Source: Saccharopolyspora soli (lineage in GTDB: Bacteria; Actinomycetota; Actinomycetes; Mycobacteriales; Pseudonocardiaceae). From it: 64,000 nucleotides of DNA. The notes below the pieces were generated by a model. That model did no database searches and was not told the DNA's origin. It saw only the letters and a program-made list of their open reading frames with translations. Each line of letters begins with the position of its first letter. The first letter of the stretch is position 1. A program made the position numbers and the translations under genes. Below, one piece after another: positions 28,694-36,291 of the stretch. The stretch is taken from the NCBI RefSeq assembly GCF_022678645.1, contig NZ_JALBWV010000031.1, forward strand, positions 1-64,000, given 5' to 3'.

Positions 28694-28737
28694 TCTTCAC
28701 CTCGAAACCAGGTGGAGCACAAGAAGAAGGAGGAACC

Positions 28738-28929
28738 TTGTCGAAATCGAGCTACCGATTCGCCGCAACGGCCGCAGTCGCGCTCACGGCCTGCTTGCTG
28801 ACCGGCGGAGTCGCCGCCGCTGAGCCGATCTGGGTCCTGCCCGGCGTCGACCTGGGAGCGGTGCTGGGCCCGACGGTCCAGTTGCCCACCCAACTGCTGC
28901 AGCCGATCGTCGGCCTGCTGGGCGGCTAG
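28738..28929 (+). CDS. Small secreted protein A
   Basis: 63-aa predicted exported protein. TTG at 28738 has a strong AAGAAGGAGGAACC ribosome site. The signal peptide has SSYRFAATAAVALTACLLTG and a cleavage near GVAAA. The mature part is only ~35 residues, hydrophobic and Pro/Leu/Gly-rich (WVLPGVDLGAVLGPTVQLP), without cysteines. It follows the YeeE/YedE gene by 44 bp and is followed ~90 bp on by a second, similar-sized secreted gene. No family recognised; the layout suggests an accessory or surface peptide. Confidence 0.7.
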   Translation: MSKSSYRFAATAAVALTACLLTGGVAAAEPIWVLPGVDLGAVLGPTVQLPTQLLQPIVGLLGG

Positions 28930-29016
28930 CCCGCGCGGACCGCAGCTCGTGCGGCTTCCCGAGCGGGTGGGACTTCCCGAATCGGAATCTTCGAGACAAC
29001 CGAAAGGATGCTTTTC

Positions 29017-29250
29017 ATGAACCGGATCGCATGCCGCGCCCTCACCGCATCGTTGCTGGCCGGGGCAGCTTTGTTGAGCACCGGCCCGGCGGCCCTCGCC
29101 GAGGCCCCGCAGCAGGACGGGGTCGCGGTCGTCGACGAACCAGACACCAGAGACCTGAACAACAAGTGGACCTTCGCGCCGCTGGGCGTCCCGGTCCTCG
29201 GCCTGATCGATTCGATCAGCGGCGTACCGGGCCGACTGGGACTGACCTGA
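29017..29250 (+). CDS. Small secreted protein B
   Basis: 77-aa predicted exported protein. AAAGGA 8 bp upstream favours the ATG at 29017 over the one at 29008. Signal peptide with ACRALTASLLAGAALLSTG and AXA-type site (ALA-EAPQQ). The mature ~50 residues begin polar (DGVAVVDEPDTRDLNNKW) and end hydrophobic with PLGVPVLGLIDSISGVPG, similar in flavour to protein A's Leu/Gly/Pro core. Same strand as the transporter group, and followed by repeat copy D. Unrecognised; possibly paralogous in role with protein A. Confidence 0.65.
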   Translation: MNRIACRALTASLLAGAALLSTGPAALAEAPQQDGVAVVDEPDTRDLNNKWTFAPLGVPVLGLIDSISGVPGRLGLT

Positions 29251-29671
29251 CGCTCCAGGCGACCGGCGGTTTCGCCGAAGCCCTCGCGCTCGTCCTGCGT
29301 CGCAGTGCGGGCGGCGGGATCTCAGACGTCGTCCCGCTGCGGGATCCCGGACGTGCCCCACCACGTCAGGCCGATCCCCGCGAGACGACGTCTGAGAGCG
29401 CCCACCATCCCGGCGCGCCGCAGACCTCGCAGCAGCGGCATGCGGTTTCGGCGGTGCAAGCTGAGTGGGCCGAGCGGTTGCGCGGTTTCCACGACAACAG
29501 GAACCAGAGCTGGTCCGGGCGAACCGCTGTTGGTTTTGGCGGAACTGGCTCCCGTGACAACGGTATTCCGCATCGGGGAAGACATCTGACCCGATTTTTC
29601 GGCGATACAGGAGATTTCCTGCCGGATTCGAGATTTCAAACTTTTGGTGAAATTCGCCGCTGGCAGCTCGG
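29251..29671. other. Intergenic region with repeat copy D
   Basis: 421 bp between convergent units (small secreted protein B and the VTT-like gene). The first half is repeat copy D; the second half (after ~29490) drops in GC and shows no gene, repeat or convincing terminator. Confidence 0.55.
29295..29490 (+). repeat. Large structured intergenic repeat, copy D (degenerate)
   Basis: Arms CTCAGACGTCGTCCCG (29321-29336) and CGAGACGACGTCTGAG (29381-29396) pair with a single wobble-type mismatch. The inner conserved block is partly eroded (GGGATCCCGGAC kept, GGGGCT block lost), and the trailing hairpin (GAGCGGTTGCGCGGTTTC near 29470) is degenerate. Same orientation as copies B and C. Confidence 0.75.
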
Positions 29672-30154
29672 TCAGAGCCAGCCGATGACTACTCCTGGTG
29701 CGATCGCGAGTGCACCGAAACGGATGAAGCGACCGACGAAGCCGGTGATCAGAAACGTGGTCACCGGAACCTTGGCCCAGCCCGCGATCACCGCGACCGC
29801 GGCGAACGGCGGCAGACTCGCGAGTGCGCTGATCAGCAACACCGCTCCGGTCCACACCGGGCGTCGGTGGCAGTTCTCCCGGAACTTCTCCAGCCACGCG
29901 CGCCACCGGCCCTTGCCCTCGCTCTTGCGCCGGAGCATCCGGGGTAGCCGGATCACGCCGCGTGCCGCGTAGTAGTGCAGCAGCTTCCCACCGATCTGGC
30001 CGGTAGCGATGACCACGGCCAACAACCACCACGGGATGTCCGGTCCTTTGAGCACCAGACCGATCGCGAACAGTTCGATGCTGATCAACGGGAGCAGCGC
30101 GGACGCCACCGACACCCCGAAGGTGGTGGACAGCAACCCGATCACGGTCAGCAC
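29672..30154 (-). CDS. Small VTT/YqaA-like membrane protein
   Basis: 160-aa membrane protein with three to four helices. The N-terminal ALLPLISIELFAIGLVLKG resembles the start of the VTT/SNARE-associated (DedA/YqaA) fold, with the acidic residue in the first re-entrant helix. A basic cytosolic stretch (RMLRRKSEGKGRW) lies in the middle, and the C-terminal half has FAAVAVIAGWAKVPVTTFL, the paired hydrophobic segment. DedA-type proteins are implicated in lipid-carrier transport. Assigned by pattern only. Starts ~80 bp downstream of the GNAT gene on the same strand. Confidence 0.65.
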   Translation of the reverse strand: MLTVIGLLSTTFGVSVASALLPLISIELFAIGLVLKGPDIPWWLLAVVIATGQIGGKLLHYYAARGVIRLPRMLRRKSEGKGRWRAWLEKFRENCHRRPVWTGAVLLISALASLPPFAAVAVIAGWAKVPVTTFLITGFVGRFIRFGALAIAPGVVIGWL

Positions 30155-30236
30155 GATCGCTCCCAGCGTTCGGACCAGTTGGCGAAGAGGCTACAACCCA
30201 CGCGCGCCTTGATCGGGCGGGCGTAGCCGATGTTCA

Positions 30237-30797
30237 TCAATTCTCGAACTGCAATTCCAGCGGGCCCGACAGCCGCAACTCCCGCAGCGGCCGACCCCCG
30301 GCGTCCAATGTGCGTACCGTACCGTCCGGAGCCCAGCCCGCACTGCGGAAAAAGGCCATTGACGCCGTGTCGGCTTCCGGCACCCACGTGATGCCCCGCG
30401 TGGCGCCGTCGGCTACCAGCCGCCGCGCCATGGCCCCCAGCAACCGCCCACCGTGGCCGCGCCGTCCCCAGCGCGGCTCCACCAGCAGAGCGCTGACCAG
30501 CGCGACTTCGGGTGCATCCGGCGGCACTGCGCCGTCAGCCGCCGCCATTTCGGCCTCCGGTGCCGGACCAGCCGCGCAGAATCCCACGATCCAGGGACCT
30601 TCCGTCGCGACCAACACCGCAGCCGGGCCGCTCGTCAGGGTCTGGTGCCACTGCTGCTCGGTCTCCGCGCTGTCCAAACCTTCCAGCACCGCAGGCGGCA
30701 ACAGTTCGGTGTACGCGGTACGCCAAGTCGTCAGCTGGATTCGAGCGATCTCGGCAGCATCGGATGGCACCGCGACTCGCACGTCGGCTTCAGCCAT
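30237..30797 (-). CDS. GNAT family N-acetyltransferase
   Basis: 186-aa acetyltransferase. The GNAT fold is clear: VRVAVPSDAAEIARIQ opens strand 1, and LVSALLVEPRWGRRGHGGRL is motif A with the R-x-x-x-G-x-G acetyl-CoA loop. FFRSAGWAPDG is motif B. Substrate unknown; the small, solitary form fits metabolite or antibiotic-like amine acetylation. It is divergent from the YcaQ-type glycosylase gene with ~135 bp between starts. Confidence 0.85.
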   Translation of the reverse strand: MAEADVRVAVPSDAAEIARIQLTTWRTAYTELLPPAVLEGLDSAETEQQWHQTLTSGPAAVLVATEGPWIVGFCAAGPAPEAEMAAADGAVPPDAPEVALVSALLVEPRWGRRGHGGRLLGAMARRLVADGATRGITWVPEADTASMAFFRSAGWAPDGTVRTLDAGGRPLRELRLSGPLELQFEN

Positions 30798-30932
30798 GGC
30801 GACAACCTAACGTGCCCGACCGGTCACCGAACCGGCCGCCCGCAGCCACGCGGGATGCCGGTGCCGTTGCTGCGATCGGACGCCGCATCGGGTTTGTCGG
30901 GGGTGGCTGGCACGATCGGGCGGGTGCAGACC

Positions 30933-32144
30933 ATGAGCCGTGACACCGCGCGCCGACTGGCCCTGGGCGCCCAGGGCTTCGCCGATCCACCACCGCGCGG
31001 TGAGGTGACCCGCCGACACCTGCAGCGAGCCCTGTCCCGCACCAAGCTCCTGCAGTTGGATTCGGTCAACGTGGCCGTCCGTGCCCACTACATGCCGTTG
31101 TTCAGCCGACTCGGTGCCTACTCGGCGGATCTCGTCGACGCGGCGGCCTGGTCGCACCGGGCGCGGCAACCGCGGCTGCTGGTGGAGTACTGGGCGCACG
31201 AGGCGTCGCTCATCCCGGTCGAGGACTGGCCGCTGCTGCGGTGGCGCATGCGGGAGTACGGCGGCGCTTGGCGGCGCCGAAGCCGCGAACTGCTGGAACG
31301 CTCGCCCCAGCTCATCGACGACGTGCTGACCGCGGTCAAGGAACTCGGGCCGATCGGCGCGGGCAGCCTGGAACGCGAACTCGGTGGCGACCAACGTCGT
31401 GGGCGCGGCACGTGGTGGAACCGCAGCGACACGAAACGCGCCTGCGAACTGCTGTTCGCGATGGGCGAGTTGACCACCGGCACCCGGCGCGGTTTCGAAC
31501 GCCTCTACGAATTGCCCGAACGAGTGCTGCCCGCGCACGTGCTCGCGGACGAACCGGACGACGACGAGGCGATCCGCGGGTTGGTGGAACGTTCCGCGCA
31601 TGCCCTCGGCGTCGCCACCGAACCGGACCTGCGCGATTACTACCGGCTTTCGCCTGCGCAGTCCCAGCAGGCCGTGGCCGAACTCGTCGAGGACGGCGTG
31701 CTGGAGCCGGTCACCGTGCACGGCTGGCGGCAGTCCGCATACCGCCACACGGCGGCCCGCATCCCGAGGAAGATCACCGGTCGTGCCCTGCTCTGTCCGT
31801 TCGACCCGTTGATCTGGGAACGTTCCCGCGCCGAACGGCTTTTCGACTTCCGCTACCGCATCGAGATCTACGTCCCCGAAGCCAAGCGGCAGTACGGCTA
31901 CTACGTCTTTCCTTTCCTCCTGGGCGGTGAACTAGTGGCCCGCGTCGATCTGAAAGCCGATCGCGCTGCTGGGGTACTGCGGGTGCCCGGCGCTTTCCTC
32001 GAACCCGGCCGCGATGCGGGAGAGGTGACGCTCGAACTCTCCGCCGCCCTTCGCGACATGGCCTCCTGGCTGGGCCTGGACGACGTCGTGGTCGGCGACA
32101 GGGGAGACCTAGCCGTGCCGCTCACCAGCGCTGTGCGCCGATGA
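30933..32144 (+). CDS. YcaQ/AlkX-type crosslink-repair DNA glycosylase
   Basis: 403-aa HTH_42 (DUF1006) winged-helix protein. YcaQ and actinomycete AlkZ/AlkX members unhook DNA interstrand crosslinks or excise bulky alkylated bases. The catalytic QxD motif appears as LLQLDSVNV (Q and D two residues apart), followed by the VRAHYMPLFSRLG segment. Three winged-helix modules run through residues ~10-300, ending with CPFDPLIWERSRAERLFDFR and a beta-barrel end. QxD, rather than QxQ, points to the broad-repair branch instead of a toxin self-resistance enzyme. ATG at 30933 (or GTG 30924) starts where homology begins. Confidence 0.83.
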   Translation: MSRDTARRLALGAQGFADPPPRGEVTRRHLQRALSRTKLLQLDSVNVAVRAHYMPLFSRLGAYSADLVDAAAWSHRARQPRLLVEYWAHEASLIPVEDWPLLRWRMREYGGAWRRRSRELLERSPQLIDDVLTAVKELGPIGAGSLERELGGDQRRGRGTWWNRSDTKRACELLFAMGELTTGTRRGFERLYELPERVLPAHVLADEPDDDEAIRGLVERSAHALGVATEPDLRDYYRLSPAQSQQAVAELVEDGVLEPVTVHGWRQSAYRHTAARIPRKITGRALLCPFDPLIWERSRAERLFDFRYRIEIYVPEAKRQYGYYVFPFLLGGELVARVDLKADRAAGVLRVPGAFLEPGRDAGEVTLELSAALRDMASWLGLDDVVVGDRGDLAVPLTSAVRR

Positions 32145-32197
32145 TGGTGCCCGGCAACACCAAAGCTGCCGTGCCGTCCCGCTGCGGATAGTGGCTC

Positions 32198-32575
32198 TCA
32201 GCTGGCGCGGGCGTCTTCTGCTTCTTCCTGGGCCGCCATGACGGCGTCGCCGTGCTGGAATCCCCACTCGCCGAGGGCGCCGATCGGACCGAGCAGGCTT
32301 TCACCTAGCCCGGTCAGCCGGTACTCGACCCGAGGCGGCGCCTCCCGGTAGCTGCACCGGGCGATCAGCCCGTTGTACTGGAGTCGGCGCAGCGTCTCCG
32401 CAAGCACCTTCGTGCGGATTCCGCCGATGCGCCGCCGCAGATCAACAGGTCGCAACGGCCCGCCGCGCAGCGCCCAGAGCACCACCGGGTTCCACGTGTT
32501 GGCGACCAGGTCGAACGCCAGCCGCGCCCGGCAGTCGGCGAGGAAGTCGCCGTTCGCGGGGAATTCCTGGTTCAT
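32198..32575 (-). CDS. HxlR-family transcriptional regulator
   Basis: 125-aa winged-helix regulator. The HxlR core is ARLAFDLVANTWNPVVLWAL (helix 1-2), then RPVDLRRRIGGIRTKVLAET (recognition helix) and the wing RVEYRLTGLGESL. It lacks the conserved N-terminal cysteine of redox-sensing HxlR members (only Cys in LADCRAR). Start at the second ATG, with GAGGAG 7 bp upstream; an ATG two codons earlier is too close to the site. Divergent from the F420-reductase-like gene, which it probably controls via the shared 123-bp region. Confidence 0.9.
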   Translation of the reverse strand: MNQEFPANGDFLADCRARLAFDLVANTWNPVVLWALRGGPLRPVDLRRRIGGIRTKVLAETLRRLQYNGLIARCSYREAPPRVEYRLTGLGESLLGPIGALGEWGFQHGDAVMAAQEEAEDARAS

Positions 32576-32655
32576 CGGCATCTCCTCACCTGCGCACGCC
32601 CCATCTTGCCCTGTAGTCAAGCACCGTTCGGTACCTATCGGCGCGCCTAACGTCC

Positions 32656-32675
32656 GGTGACACCTATTGGTCACC
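32656..32675. promoter_or_regulatory. Candidate HxlR operator
   Basis: Inverted repeat GGTGAC-N8-GTCACC between the divergent HxlR and oxidoreductase genes. The spacer contains ACCTATTGG, which echoes ACCTATCGG ~30 bp away (near 32632), giving a direct-repeat component as well. Good candidate binding site for the neighbouring regulator. Confidence 0.55.
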
Positions 32676-32698
32676 CAAGCGATAGCGAGGGAAATTCG

Positions 32699-33355
32699 AT
32701 GCGAATCGGAATTCTCGGTGCGGGCAACATGGCCGACGCGCTCGGTACACAGTGGACCCGTTCCGGTCACGACGTGATGGTGAGCGGCCGCACCCCGGCG
32801 AAGGCCCGAGCGCTCGCCGAACGGATCGGGCCAACCGCGCGAACCGGAACATGGGCCGACGTCGCTGAGTTCGGCGAGGTGGTCCTGGTCGCTGTGCACG
32901 CCCCAGCGGTTGCCGAGGTGCTGTCGAGCGCTGGCGCCGAGTCCGGGGCGTTCCGGGACAAGGTGCTGATCGACTGCACCAACGTGGTCGCGTTCGACCG
33001 GTTCACTCTCGACACCCCGGACGGCAGCTCGTCGATGGCGGAACGGATCACCGAACTGGCACCCGGAGCGCACGTGGTGAAGGCGTTCAACGCCTGTCAC
33101 GAATCGGTTTGGCGGCTGACGCCACCGGTTTTCGACGGTCGACCACTGGTAGTGCCGCTGTGCGGCGACAATCCGGACGCCGTCGCAACCGTTCGGTCGT
33201 TGGTGACCGATATCGGCTGCGAACCAGCTGACGGGGGCTCGCTGGAGCGCGCGGCGCTGTTAGAAGCCACCACGGCCTTCATGATCGGGTTGTGGTCCAA
33301 GGGCGTCGACGCGCAGGCGATGGTGCCGCCACACGAGTTCGGTGACGAAACCTGA
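32699..33355 (+). CDS. NADPH-dependent F420 reductase-like oxidoreductase
   Basis: 218-aa Rossmann protein of the F420-dependent NADP oxidoreductase / YqeC-like group. The dinucleotide motif IGILGAGNMADALG is at the start, followed by VMVSGRTPAKARALAER (NADP-type Arg/Ser after strand 2) and VVLVAVHAP. The middle LIDCTNV and the later VVKAFNACHESVW are typical of the family, with C-terminal helices for dimerisation. Whether it uses F420, or only NADP(H), is not visible. ATG at 32699 follows GAGGGAAATTCG; the upstream TTG/GTG extension lacks conservation. Divergent partner of the HxlR gene. Confidence 0.82.
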   Translation: MRIGILGAGNMADALGTQWTRSGHDVMVSGRTPAKARALAERIGPTARTGTWADVAEFGEVVLVAVHAPAVAEVLSSAGAESGAFRDKVLIDCTNVVAFDRFTLDTPDGSSSMAERITELAPGAHVVKAFNACHESVWRLTPPVFDGRPLVVPLCGDNPDAVATVRSLVTDIGCEPADGGSLERAALLEATTAFMIGLWSKGVDAQAMVPPHEFGDET

Positions 33356-33380
33356 CCGATCACCGCGACGTGCGTGGGAT

Positions 33381-33421
33381 GCGTCGATGGATCGGCTACT
33401 TCTCGGTGGATCCATCGACGC
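33381..33421. terminator. Bidirectional terminator hairpin
   Basis: GCGTCGATGGATC pairs perfectly with GATCCATCGACGC across a 15-nt loop, with GGAT/ATCC extending the base. It lies between the convergent oxidoreductase and DUF4097 genes. Confidence 0.7.
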
Positions 33422-33441
33422 CATCCGGCTCTCGTCGGCGC

Positions 33442-34425
33442 TCAGGTAGTAGTCGTCAATATGGCATCACCAGTTCCTGTCCGGCCGAAGATTCGCAGCT
33501 TCGGCTCTTCATCCGGGGCTTCGTCGGACACCACCAGGTCGCTGCTCGCGGTGCCGGTGGACGAGGTGAGATCGACCTCCGCGGTCGTCCCGCGGTGGAT
33601 CGACACCTGCAACTCGCCGGAACCGGTGATCAGCTCCACCTGCCCGGCCGACGCGTCCGCGACCGTCAAGTCACCGCTGCCGGATCGCACCAGCACATCA
33701 CCGGAGACAGTGCCGAGCCAGACGTTTCCGCTGCCGGTGGCCACCGACGACGCCGCGCCGATCGCCCCGACCTCGATGTCGCCGGTGCCGCTGCGCGCAT
33801 GCACGCCACCGGCCATCGTGCCGAGCCGGAGCTGACCGGAGCCGGACCGAACCGTGGCCCGATCTTCGGCCCGATCGATGGAGATCGCGCCGGAACCGGC
33901 CTGGACGTTGATCCGCCCGGCCGTCCCGGTGACGTTCACCTCGCCGGAACTGGTGTGCACGCCCACCTCCGAATCCAGCGGAGCGCGCACCTTGACCGAG
34001 AGCGGGATGTTGCGCAGCGGGGCGTTCGCCGGGGTCCGGATGGCGAGCCGGTTGCCGGTCAGGTCGATCCGCGTCCGCCGCACCGCTTCGGCGATCGGCT
34101 CCCGCGGCAAGCGGCCGCGGTCGGCTTCGCCACCGGTGCGGATCCCGGCCTCGCCGAACTGCTCGGTGACCCAGCTCAGCAGTCCGGTCAACCCGCTGCG
34201 CCAGTCCGGACCGCTGGCAGCCGGATCGTGCCGGACCTCGACGTGGGTGATCGCGGTCTCGGCCAACTCGACCACCACCGGCCCCAGGCTGTTGCCGATG
34301 TCGACGCGGATCGGCCCGGCCGTGTCGAAGTCCTGGCTGCGCACCAGTTCGGCCAGCTGCTCCTCCGCGCCCCGCCAATCCTCGGGCTCGGTGGGGCCGG
34401 GGCCCGTGGTCTCGTCGTTCGTCAT
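33442..34425 (-). CDS. DUF4097 beta-strand-repeat protein
   Basis: 327-aa protein with a helical/linker N-terminal half and a C-terminal DUF4097 beta-helix. The second half is made of short G-S-G repeats in which each turn reads like VRSGSGQLRLG, ARSGTGDIEVG, VATGSGNVWLG and VRSGSGDLTVA, every ~19 residues. Such right-handed beta structures often act in surface adhesion or lipid/cell-envelope contexts; this one has no signal peptide or membrane helix, so it is probably cytosolic. It follows the ribbon-helix-helix gene, separated by repeat copy E. Confidence 0.85.
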   Translation of the reverse strand: MTNDETTGPGPTEPEDWRGAEEQLAELVRSQDFDTAGPIRVDIGNSLGPVVVELAETAITHVEVRHDPAASGPDWRSGLTGLLSWVTEQFGEAGIRTGGEADRGRLPREPIAEAVRRTRIDLTGNRLAIRTPANAPLRNIPLSVKVRAPLDSEVGVHTSSGEVNVTGTAGRINVQAGSGAISIDRAEDRATVRSGSGQLRLGTMAGGVHARSGTGDIEVGAIGAASSVATGSGNVWLGTVSGDVLVRSGSGDLTVADASAGQVELITGSGELQVSIHRGTTAEVDLTSSTGTASSDLVVSDEAPDEEPKLRIFGRTGTGDAILTTTT

Positions 34426-34461
34426 CGCGTTCCCCTCAAACTCGTTCCCTGTACCTGGTTC

Positions 34462-34600
34462 ACGTCGCGGCGGCGGAACCTCGGACGTCGTTGCGAGGTG
34501 GCACTCCCGGTACGTGCTCGTCGGTGCTGTCCTCGCGGGACGACGCCCGAGAACCGCGGCGCGAGCGAGTCTCGAACCGCAGCGGCTGACGCCACTTCAA
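34462..34600 (+). repeat. Large structured intergenic repeat, copy E
   Basis: Arms CTCGGACGTCGTTGCG (34480-34495) and CGGGACGACGCCCGAG (34536-34551) pair with a few mismatches. The trailing hairpin AGCGGC-TGAC-GCCACT is near 34580-34596. The element sits inside what would be a two-gene unit (ribbon-helix-helix then DUF4097, both minus), antiparallel to their transcription. Confidence 0.75.
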
Positions 34601-34610
34601 CGGCAGGTCC

Positions 34611-35174
34611 TCAGCCCTGGACCCAGCCGCGCACGCGCGAGCCGGGTTCGCCGCGCCACCGGCCGCGCGCGCTGCCGGGCGGTCCCCATGGTCGGCCGCC
34701 GTGCCGCTGCCGCGGGTGATCCCACGGACCACGCGACCGTCCGGTGTGCAGCGCACCCTGCACTGCCTGGGCGACCCAGGTGTTCAACGAGACGCCCTGG
34801 GTGGCGGCGGCCTGTTCGGCCTGCGTCTTGATTTCTTCGAGCAGGCGCAGCGTGATGCGGCTGATGTCGCCGCTCTCGCCGCTCGGTGGCGGTGGTGGTG
34901 GCTCAGCTTCGTCCTCCACCGTGGACGGCGTGGAGCCACCGCTGACCACCACCCGGACGTCGCGGCCGTCGAGCCGGATGTCGACGACCTGGCCGTCGAG
35001 CTGGGTCGTCACCTCCGCGGCCAGATCGGAGAGTGCGTTCATGATCGCCAGTCGCGCGGCTGGCTCGATCGCGGCGGACAGCACCGCTGCGGTCTGCCGG
35101 GTCTGGTCGTCCCCGGCGGAGGCGGCGGAGGTCAGGTCCTCGCGAAGTTGGTCGATGTACGGGTTCAGATCCAT
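34611..35174 (-). CDS. Ribbon-helix-helix (HicB/Arc-type) protein
   Basis: 187-aa protein. N-terminal ~80 residues are a small alpha/beta domain of unknown type. A Pro/Glu-rich linker (DEAEPPPPPPSGESGD) leads to a ribbon-helix-helix DNA-binding motif, ISRITLRLLEEIKTQAEQAA with TQGVSLNTWVAQAVQ, as in HicB-type antitoxins. The last ~40 residues are Arg/Gly/Pro-rich and very basic. No toxin gene (HicA) is adjacent; the next gene is DUF4097, an arrangement I recall in other actinobacteria, so a regulator role is likelier than a toxin-antitoxin pair. Confidence 0.8.
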   Translation of the reverse strand: MDLNPYIDQLREDLTSAASAGDDQTRQTAAVLSAAIEPAARLAIMNALSDLAAEVTTQLDGQVVDIRLDGRDVRVVVSGGSTPSTVEDEAEPPPPPPSGESGDISRITLRLLEEIKTQAEQAAATQGVSLNTWVAQAVQGALHTGRSRGPWDHPRQRHGGRPWGPPGSARGRWRGEPGSRVRGWVQG

Positions 35175-35337
35175 GACGCCACTATGACGCTATCCATGAC
35201 GTCATGCAATGACTCGATAGTGTCATCTGGCGTCATGGGATCTTGTCGGGCCCGCCGGTTACGCTCGATGCACATACCGGGGAGTCGCTCGCGGCAGTCG
35301 TCGACCGCCGTGCGGAGCAGGAAAGGGGTTCGCCGTC

Positions 35338-36090
35338 GTGACCGAGATCGTGCGGCCGAAAGTGCAGCTCATCGGCAAGACCGAGTTCTTCCCGCCGGAG
35401 GACGTGGACTGGTCGACTGACGCCGACGGCGGGCAGGCGCTGGCCGAGTTCGCCGGTCGCGCGTGCTACCAGTCCTGGCGCAAGCCCAACCCGGCGACCG
35501 CCACCAACGCCGGATACCTGCGGCACATCCTGGAGGTCGGGCACCTGTCCGTGCTGGAGCACGGCACGGTGACGTTCTACCTGTCCGGGATGTCCCGCTC
35601 GCTGACCCACGAGCTGATCCGGCACCGGCACTTCTCCTTCTCGCAGCTCTCGCAGCGGTACGTGCCGGAGCGCCACGCCGCGATGGTCGAGCCGGACGTC
35701 ATCGCCGAGGACCCGGAACTGCACGAGAAGTTCGTCAAGGCCGCCGAGGCCAGCGTGGCCGCCTACACCGAGCTGCTGACCGCGCTGGAGGAGAAGTTCG
35801 CCGACGAGCCGAAGGCGACGCTGCGCCGCAAGCAGGCGCGGCAGGCGGCTCGTTCGGTGCTGCCCAACGCGACCGAGACCCGGATCGTGGTCTCCGGGAA
35901 CTACCGGGCGTGGCGGCACTTCATCGCGATGCGCGCCTCCGAGCACGCCGACGTCGAGATCCGCGCCCTCGCCATCGAGTGCCTCCGGCAGTTGCAGAAG
36001 GCCGCGCCGAACGTCTTCAGCGACTTCGAGATCACCGCGCTCAAGGACGGCACCGAGGTCGCGTCCAGCCCGTTCGTCACCGAGGGCTGA
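35338..36090 (+). CDS. thyX: FAD-dependent thymidylate synthase ThyX
   Basis: 250-aa flavoenzyme making dTMP from dUMP with NADPH and methylene-tetrahydrofolate, the alternative to ThyA. The ThyX motif is [14 protein letters not shown], the same variant as in mycobacteria (S and Q where the broad motif shows N and E). [18 protein letters not shown] contacts dUMP and [12 protein letters not shown] binds FAD. GTG at 35338 is close to the AGGAAAGGGG ribosome site. The promoter must be in the ~160-bp divergent gap with the ribbon-helix-helix gene. ThyX-DapA-RNase J proximity is common in actinobacteria. Confidence 0.96.
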   Translation: MTEIVRPKVQLIGKTEFFPPEDVDWSTDADGGQALAEFAGRACYQSWRKPNPATATNAGYLRHILEVGHLSVLEHGTVTFYLSGMSRSLTHELIRHRHFSFSQLSQRYVPERHAAMVEPDVIAEDPELHEKFVKAAEASVAAYTELLTALEEKFADEPKATLRRKQARQAARSVLPNATETRIVVSGNYRAWRHFIAMRASEHADVEIRALAIECLRQLQKAAPNVFSDFEITALKDGTEVASSPFVTEG

Positions 36091-36291
36091 TCCAGCGGCG
36101 GTTGCCCCGGCTCGTCCCGAACACAGCTTTCGCGGGGCCGTCGGAGTGAGTGGTCCCGGCCCGCACTTCGCGATCGCCCGACCGGAACCGATCGGTCTGC
36201 CACGCAGTCCAAGTGCCGATCCGATTCATCTGATTGGATGATCGGCTGAGGTGAAGGCGTGTGCGTTGCGTGTTCGCGCGCGAGATGACGG

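Noticed and set aside
30933..32144. YcaQ-type glycosylase as a self-resistance gene for a DNA-alkylating product
   Set aside because: It has the QxD catalytic motif of the broad-repair branch, and no biosynthetic genes for a genotoxin are nearby.
34611..35174. HicB-like protein as part of a toxin-antitoxin pair
   Set aside because: No HicA-type partner is adjacent; its neighbour is a DUF4097 protein, and the N-terminal domain is not HicB-like.
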